64,000 bases of DNA from Oceanospirillaceae bacterium ASP10-02a. GTDB taxonomy: Bacteria; Pseudomonadota; Gammaproteobacteria; Pseudomonadales; Balneatricaceae. The position numbers were made by a program, and so were the translations under genes. Numbering within the stretch: the first letter of the stretch is position 1; each line of letters opens with the position of its first letter. The DNA is taken from the NCBI GenBank assembly GCA_905182035.1, contig CAJIZL010000012.1, positions 1 through 64,000 of the forward strand, given 5' to 3'. Under the pieces are notes generated by a model, which saw only the letters and a list, made by a program, of their open reading frames with translations, ran no database searches and was not told the origin of the DNA. Positions 59,351-64,000 of the stretch are shown here, piece after piece.

Positions 59351-60090
59351 CGTCAAATGCTGTAAAAGATACGCCTCAGCAACTTGGTTCTAGCCAACTT
59401 ACATTAGGTGTGACTTTAAATGCTCAGCAACAGCTGAGTAATTTTTGTTTTAATGGCGCACCTGCATTGGCTCAAACTGTCGATCAACTGCTGCTTAATG
59501 AACAGGCCGATAGCGTGTACGTGTTTGGTGCCCAAGGCGTGGGTAAAAGCCATTTACTACAAGGGTGTGTACTTCAAGCTCAAGAAATGGGCCAGGAAGC
59601 GGTATACATTAGCTGTAGTGAGCTAGTGAAAATACCTACCTATCAAGCTGATGAATGTTTGGTAGGCCTAGAAAAAAATGGTTTGATCTGTGTTGACGAC
59701 ATAGACTGTTTGCTTGCTGATAGTGACTGGGCTCATGCTTGGTTTCATGTCTATAACAAGTTAATGCAGCAGGGTAGTCGCCTTGTTATGTCTGCCGTAT
59801 CTAACCCAAGGGCGATAGACTGCCCACTTAACGATTTGCGTTCACGCTTGCAGTTAGCCAATGTTTTTCAACTGAGCGCTTTAGATGAGGTGGCTAGTGG
59901 TCAATTGTTACAGGCTAAAGCCAAACAAAAGGGTTTACAGCTAACCAACGAGCAAGTAGCCTATATTTTTTCACGCAGCCCTAGGGGGTTGGTAAACTTG
60001 TTGGCAGTTTTAGATTTGTTAGATTCAGCCTCATGGCACGAAAAGCGACGTATCACCATACCCTTTATTAAGCAGGTAATGGCGTGGTAA
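59347..60090 (+). CDS. hda: DnaA regulatory inactivator Hda
   Basis: A DnaA-like AAA+ protein that, with the DNA-loaded sliding clamp, promotes ATP hydrolysis by DnaA and prevents re-initiation. A clamp-binding motif QLTLGV is at 17-22, Walker A GAQGVGKS at 61-68, Walker B LICVDDIDCL, and sensor segments in SAVSNPRAIDC and FSRSPRGLVNLL. It lacks the DnaA DNA-binding domain. Length 247 (E. coli 233). Confidence 0.92.
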   Translation: MTSNAVKDTPQQLGSSQLTLGVTLNAQQQLSNFCFNGAPALAQTVDQLLLNEQADSVYVFGAQGVGKSHLLQGCVLQAQEMGQEAVYISCSELVKIPTYQADECLVGLEKNGLICVDDIDCLLADSDWAHAWFHVYNKLMQQGSRLVMSAVSNPRAIDCPLNDLRSRLQLANVFQLSALDEVASGQLLQAKAKQKGLQLTNEQVAYIFSRSPRGLVNLLAVLDLLDSASWHEKRRITIPFIKQVMAW

Positions 60091-60126
60091 CACAAACAAA
60101 GATTCTAAGAGAACAAGGAAAAGCAC

Positions 60127-60849
60127 ATGTTAGGGCGTCTTAAAATTGGCTTAATACTTAGTTTAGTATTGTTAACAGCATGTTCAAGCGTTCCCAATGG
60201 CGCGTCCATTGAGACTCAGTCAGATCCTAGGGATCCATTTCAAAACCTTAACCGTAAGGTCCATGCATTTAACAACGTGGTGGACAAAAACCTTTTGATG
60301 CCTGTGGTTAATGTATACGCAGGCGTGACACCAGACAGTTTGGAAAAGGGCATAGGTAACTTTTTCTCTAACTTAAGTGAAGTGGGCAATTTTTTGAACC
60401 ACACGTTACAGTTTAAGCCTTTAAAAGCTGCCAAAGATCTTGGCCGTTTGGTGATTAATACGACCCTAGGTTTGGGTGGCATTATTGATGTAGCGTCTGA
60501 CCTAGGTATTTACCAAGAATCTGAAGATTTTGGTCAAACTTTGGGCTTCTGGGGCGTTAGCCCTGGCCCCTATGTTGTTTTGCCTTTCCTTGGCCCCAGT
60601 ACGCTAAGGGATACGGGTGCTATAATAATTAATCCAAGTCCAAACCCAATAGACCGCTATAATCCAGCAGCTGACCGATTATATATATCTGCTTTACAAG
60701 TCGTAGACCTCAGGCGCCAGCTTGGTGATTTTGACTCGCTCGTTAGTGGAGACCCCTATATATTCATTCGTGAGGCCTATTTACAACGTCGAGAACACTT
60801 AATAAAAGACGGTATTCCAAGTGATGATGACGGTTTTGATGATTTTTAA
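60127..60849 (+). CDS. mlaA: MlaA (VacJ) outer-membrane lipoprotein
   Basis: Removes misplaced phospholipid from the outer leaflet of the outer membrane as part of the Mla system. A lipoprotein signal with lipobox LTAC places the acylated Cys at 19. DPFQNLNRKVHAFNNVVDK, GNFFSNLSEVGNFLNHTLQ, RLVINTTLGLGGIIDVA and GPYVVLPFLGPSTLRD are strong family marks. Length 240. The mla transport genes are not in the window. A 94-base gap with a hairpin follows. Confidence 0.96.
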   Translation: MLGRLKIGLILSLVLLTACSSVPNGASIETQSDPRDPFQNLNRKVHAFNNVVDKNLLMPVVNVYAGVTPDSLEKGIGNFFSNLSEVGNFLNHTLQFKPLKAAKDLGRLVINTTLGLGGIIDVASDLGIYQESEDFGQTLGFWGVSPGPYVVLPFLGPSTLRDTGAIIINPSPNPIDRYNPAADRLYISALQVVDLRRQLGDFDSLVSGDPYIFIREAYLQRREHLIKDGIPSDDDGFDDF

Positions 60850-60908
60850 TGCCTGAGACTAAGGTCCTACTTGTCAGCAGGCCTTAAAGAGCATATTGTT
60901 GCGATATT

Positions 60909-60928
60909 AGACCCCCATTAATGGGTCT
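60909..60928 (+). promoter_or_regulatory. Hairpin just upstream of the PP2C regulator ribosome site
   Basis: AGACCC (60909-60914) pairs with GGGTCT (60923-60928) around an AT-rich centre; GGAG follows directly. With no T-run it is not a terminator, and could affect translation. Confidence 0.35.
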
Positions 60929-60943
60929 GGAGTAAGTTTTACT

Positions 60944-62137
60944 ATGGAACCTGACGTCAGTCAGATCCTGATCGTTGCTAGCGATCTCGACCTTAAACAT
61001 AAAATTACCCAACATTATGCAGCACGTAGTTTCCACGTGACTGCCACTAACGATCCGCTGCACGCGTTGGACTTTCTTACTAATGCAGTGGTGAATTTGG
61101 TTCTCTTTCAATATCATCCAAACGAACCGACTTTAACAGCGTTATTGCAAGATATGCTGGAAAAGTGTGCCGAAGTTCCTCTTATTGTACTCACCCAAAT
61201 CGATGCTGCAGAAAACATCACCAACATGCTGCGTTTGGGCGTAACTGATGTATTTAATTTGCCGCTAGATTCCATGCCTGAATTAGACCAGAGCGTATTG
61301 CGTCATGTGAAACGCTCTGCGTTATTTTATGAAAATTTACAGTACCGCCAAGAATTAGAAACTGTTTATCGGCAAGTGAATAAAAACCTTGCTGAATTGC
61401 AACAAGATCAGATTGCTGGACGCTTAATTCAACAACGTATGATGCCGCCTGAAGAGTGCAGTATTAACGGGTTGAGTATGCATCGGTACATGAAGTCCTC
61501 CCTCTATTTGAGTGGCGACTTTATCGACCATATTCGTTTGGATGAAGATTGTGTTTTGTTTTATCTGGCGGATGTGTCTGGCCATGGAGCATCTTCTGCA
61601 TTCTTATCTGTTTTACTTAAGAACATTACCAATCGCCTTACTCGCGAATTTCTTGAATCTGATGCCAATAACGTGATTTCGCCGGCTGCAGTTGTGGCTC
61701 AAATAAACAGTGAATTACTTGATTTTGATATTGATAAACACATGACTGTATTCATGGGTATGTTGGACCGAAACAGTCACATTCTCACTTATTGTGTGGG
61801 TGGCCACCTACCCATGCCACTGCTATCACAAAATGATGAGGTACAATATCTACCTGGTTTAGGTAGTGGGTTACCTGTGGGGTTGTTTGACGATGCTGAG
61901 TACACGGACCTCACACAGCAACTAGAACCAGAGTTTAAGTTGTTGTTAAGCTCTGACGGCATTTTTGAAATACTGCCTTGTGATCAAATTGCAGACAAAG
62001 AAGAACAATTACGCAAAATTTTGCAACAAAGTAACAGTCGGTTAGAGGGCTTAGTAGACGCTTTAAATATCAATGACATTGATGCTGTTCCTGATGATAT
62101 TGCTTTATTGAGTATTTGTGGAGAAGCCCATGCTTAA
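60944..62137 (+). CDS. PP2C phosphatase with degenerate receiver domain
   Basis: A 397-residue regulator: a receiver-like domain (about 5-122), a helical linker (125-170, likely coiled coil), and a SpoIIE-type PP2C phosphatase (about 175-395). The receiver has lost its chemistry: the phosphoacceptor is Gln56 (VLFQYHP), the N-terminal acid pair is reduced to Asp14, and the lysine before Pro107 is Leu106; only Thr84 remains. The phosphatase metal residues Asp192 (SGDF), Asp210 (ADVSGHG) and Asp338 (SSDG) are intact. It probably dephosphorylates the STAS protein encoded next. It resembles Pseudomonas HsbR but lacks HsbR's C-terminal kinase domain. Confidence 0.85.
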   Translation: MEPDVSQILIVASDLDLKHKITQHYAARSFHVTATNDPLHALDFLTNAVVNLVLFQYHPNEPTLTALLQDMLEKCAEVPLIVLTQIDAAENITNMLRLGVTDVFNLPLDSMPELDQSVLRHVKRSALFYENLQYRQELETVYRQVNKNLAELQQDQIAGRLIQQRMMPPEECSINGLSMHRYMKSSLYLSGDFIDHIRLDEDCVLFYLADVSGHGASSAFLSVLLKNITNRLTREFLESDANNVISPAAVVAQINSELLDFDIDKHMTVFMGMLDRNSHILTYCVGGHLPMPLLSQNDEVQYLPGLGSGLPVGLFDDAEYTDLTQQLEPEFKLLLSSDGIFEILPCDQIADKEEQLRKILQQSNSRLEGLVDALNINDIDAVPDDIALLSICGEAHA

Positions 62138-62621
62138 AGGGCGAATCATTGTAGCTGATCAGGATGGTACCCACGTGATCAAATTTTTGGGTGACGTCAG
62201 ACTAACCCTTTGCCCAGCTTTGGATCAGTACCTCGATAACATCTTTAATAGTCGCCACTTTAAGACTATTCTCATTGATTTAACAGAAACAGAAGGTATT
62301 GATTCCACAACTCTTGGCATGTTAGCTAAAATGTCCATCCGCATGAAGAAAAAAATGGGTTTTGTGCCCACTGTAGTGTCCATTAATGACAATGTAACCC
62401 GTGTGTTACTGAGTATGGGTTTTGATAAAGTGTTTGTATTGGTCAAACACTTAAATGAGCATGTAGAACCGATGCAAGAGTTGGTACAGGGTGACTTTTC
62501 TGACCTTACGGTGCAGCAAAAAGTACTAGAAGCCCACCGAACCTTGATGGGCATGAACCAAAAAAACCACCAAGAGTTTAAAAACTTGGTAGATGTACTA
62601 GAGTCTCATTGTGTGATTTAA
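62130..62621 (+). CDS. STAS-domain anti-sigma factor antagonist, HsbA-like
   Basis: A 163-residue protein with an N-terminal STAS domain. The switch serine is likely Ser59 in GIDSTTLGMLAK, the residue phosphorylated in SpoIIAA/HsbA-type antagonists. The C-terminal 55 residues are an extra helical extension. ATG 62130 is preferred, 6 bases after GGAGA and overlapping the phosphatase stop, so translation is coupled. With the phosphatase it makes half of a partner-switching module; the anti-sigma kinase is not seen. Confidence 0.87.
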   Translation: MLKGRIIVADQDGTHVIKFLGDVRLTLCPALDQYLDNIFNSRHFKTILIDLTETEGIDSTTLGMLAKMSIRMKKKMGFVPTVVSINDNVTRVLLSMGFDKVFVLVKHLNEHVEPMQELVQGDFSDLTVQQKVLEAHRTLMGMNQKNHQEFKNLVDVLESHCVI

Positions 62622-62622
62622 C

Positions 62623-63567
62623 CTAACCTAACAGAGCCTCTAACTTTTCTTGATCTCGGGTAAAATTACGAATACCTTCCGCTAACTTCTCAGTCGCCAT
62701 GGCATCTTCATTATGCATCCAGCGGAAATCCCCTTGGTTAAGGCTCAACTTAGGTTGTGTTTCTAATACTTTTTTGCTGTCTAGTTGTTGAACCAGTTCA
62801 TCCGTATTGTCCGCTAAGTCTTGCATTAGCGCAGGGCTAATAGTCAAACGATCACATCCGGCTAATTGTTCAATTTCTTGTGTGTTTCTGAAACTAGCGC
62901 CCATTACCACAGTTTTGTAACCGTGCTGCTTGTAGTAGTGGTAAATTTTACTTACTGAAATTACACCAGGATCTTCTGCAGGGGCAAAACCTTCCACCTT
63001 CATTGCGGCTTTGTGCCAATCCATAATGCGGCCTACAAATGGCGAGATTAGGTAAACACCTGCTTCTGCGCAGGCAATGGCTTGGGCAAAACTAAATAAT
63101 AGCGTTAGGTTGCAGTTGATACCTTGCTCTTCAAGCTCCTTGCCTGCTTGAATGCCTTCCCATGTAGATGCAATCTTAATTAATACACGGTCTTTGCTCA
63201 CACCTTGTTGATGGTATAGGCCAATAATCTTGAGCGCCCGGGCAACGGTAGCATCTGTGTCGAAAGACAAACGAGAATCTACTTCTGTGGAAATGCGGCC
63301 AGGCACAGCGCTGAGGATTTCCTTACCAATGGCTACGGCTAGGTAATCACAGGTGTTATCCATCTGCACTTGGCTATCGCCACCTTGTGCAGCTGCCCAT
63401 TGCTTAGCTTTCGTTAATAGGTGAGCATACTGAGGCATTTGTGCCGCTTTTAACACCAAAGATGGATTAGTGGTGGCATCTTGTGGCTGGTATTGTTTGA
63501 TAGCTTCTAAATCGCCTGTATCAGCTACGACTGTGGTCATGGTTTTAAGTTGTTGCAGTTTGTTCAT
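62623..63567 (-). CDS. tal: Transaldolase
   Basis: Transfers a dihydroxyacetone unit between sugar phosphates in the non-oxidative pentose phosphate pathway. The Schiff-base Lys131 is in [11 protein letters not shown], and Asp17 (ADTGDL), Asn34-Pro35 (TTNPS) and the [12 protein letters not shown] segment are as in E. coli TalB. Length 314 (TalB 317). It overlaps the end of dusA by 4 bases (ATGA) and its stop is one base from the convergent STAS gene. Confidence 0.97.
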   Translation of the reverse strand: MNKLQQLKTMTTVVADTGDLEAIKQYQPQDATTNPSLVLKAAQMPQYAHLLTKAKQWAAAQGGDSQVQMDNTCDYLAVAIGKEILSAVPGRISTEVDSRLSFDTDATVARALKIIGLYHQQGVSKDRVLIKIASTWEGIQAGKELEEQGINCNLTLLFSFAQAIACAEAGVYLISPFVGRIMDWHKAAMKVEGFAPAEDPGVISVSKIYHYYKQHGYKTVVMGASFRNTQEIEQLAGCDRLTISPALMQDLADNTDELVQQLDSKKVLETQPKLSLNQGDFRWMHNEDAMATEKLAEGIRNFTRDQEKLEALLG

Positions 63568-64000
63568 TGCTGATTTGTTATCTCTTTTATTGGTGTTGGC
63601 ACTGTTTGAATTAGGGTTAACGCATCGTACATCACTTGTATGTTGGCGTTGCTGCCATGGATATTATCACTAATATGGCGCCGCAGGGCACGGGCACCAG
63701 GTATTCCTTGAAAAAGGCCCATAATATGCCCACTCATGTGGTGTAAGGAGGTGCCTTTTTCATGTTGTTGTTGCATATAGGCAAAGTAAGTAAGGGCTGC
63801 TTGGTGACGCTCTGGCATAGGCAGGTTGCAACCAAAGAACTGTTGGTCTACTTGGGTGAGTAGGGCGCTGTTGTGATTGGCAGCACGGCCTAACATAACG
63901 CCATCCACCTGAGTTAAGTGCTGATGACAATCGGCCAGGTTATTGATACCGCCATTGATGATGATTTCTAAATCAGGAAAGTCGGCTTTTAAACGATACA
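63564..64000 (-). CDS. dusA: tRNA-dihydrouridine(20/20a) synthase, C-terminal part
   Basis: The frame is open to the window edge, so the gene begins beyond it; about 145 C-terminal residues are visible. [18 protein letters not shown] and [26 protein letters not shown] match the FMN-phosphate-binding end of DusA, and the helical C-terminus ([22 protein letters not shown]) is also typical. DusA reduces U20 and U20a in the tRNA D-loop. It is coupled to tal. Confidence 0.93.
   Translation of the reverse strand, partial: YRLKADFPDLEIIINGGINNLADCHQHLTQVDGVMLGRAANHNSALLTQVDQQFFGCNLPMPERHQAALTYFAYMQQQHEKGTSLHHMSGHIMGLFQGIPGARALRRHISDNIHGSNANIQVMYDALTLIQTVPTPIKEITNQQ

Overview
The window is typical chromosomal DNA of a Gram-negative gammaproteobacterium, probably a marine member of the Oceanospirillales/Pseudomonadales side. 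Supporting signs are the long (531-residue) Pseudomonas-type isocitrate lyase, an aa3 oxidase cluster with SURF1, heme A and heme O synthases and the twin small membrane proteins DUF2970 and DUF2909, an Rsd/AlgQ-type anti-sigma factor, Hda beside purMN, and MlaA beside a PP2C/STAS regulator pair. Base composition is in the mid-40s % GC. No rRNA, tRNA, CRISPR array, insertion sequence or prophage was seen. The genus cannot be fixed from the sequence alone.

Layout: (1) 1-3.9 kb: the end of an outer-membrane barrel protein with its terminator, a TPR-sulfotransferase, and an SrmB-like DEAD-box helicase. (2) 3.9-12.8 kb: YgiQ, a GST, then the glyoxylate shunt (glcB, a LysR regulator, aceA) and an Rsd-like protein. 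Palindromic operator-like sites sit in front of both glcB and aceA. (3) 12.8-22.6 kb: nadK-glpG, yeaC-DUF2797-pepN, hemH, ribE, dusC, pyrD, DUF2970. (4) 22.8-30.6 kb: cytochrome c oxidase structural genes (coxB, coxA, ctaG, coxC), a terminator, then the assembly and heme genes (SURF1, a Sco-like protein, ctaA, ctaB). (5) 30.8-34.4 kb: rlmL and amt, convergent. (6) 34.5-47.4 kb: a TCA supercluster with gltA divergent from sdhCDAB-sucAB-lpd-sucCD and a separate promoter before sucA. (7) 47.4-54.4 kb: metG, trmA, mrp-dcd-DUF2791 ATPase, and an orphan TolC. (8) 54.4-60.9 kb: DUF3108-purN-purM divergent from DUF2066-perM-hda-mlaA. (9) 60.9-64 kb: PP2C regulator-STAS pair, tal, and the end of dusA.

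Functionally the window is dominated by aerobic energy metabolism: the TCA cycle from citrate synthase to succinate dehydrogenase, terminal oxidase and heme supply, and the glyoxylate bypass for growth on acetate or fatty acids. RNA modification (ygiQ-adjacent genes, dusC, rlmL, trmA, dusA), purine/pyrimidine supply and envelope maintenance fill the rest.

The least ordinary items are: a BREX/Pgl-type DUF2791 ATPase placed 15 bases after a dCTP deaminase with no other phage-defence gene in the window; a DUF2797 protein that looks like a zinc-ribbon plus GIY-YIG-like fold; a PP2C phosphatase with a degenerate receiver domain paired with a STAS antagonist but without the expected kinase; a Sco-like protein in the cox cluster without the copper-ligand histidine; and the palindromic site overlapping the glcB promoter region.
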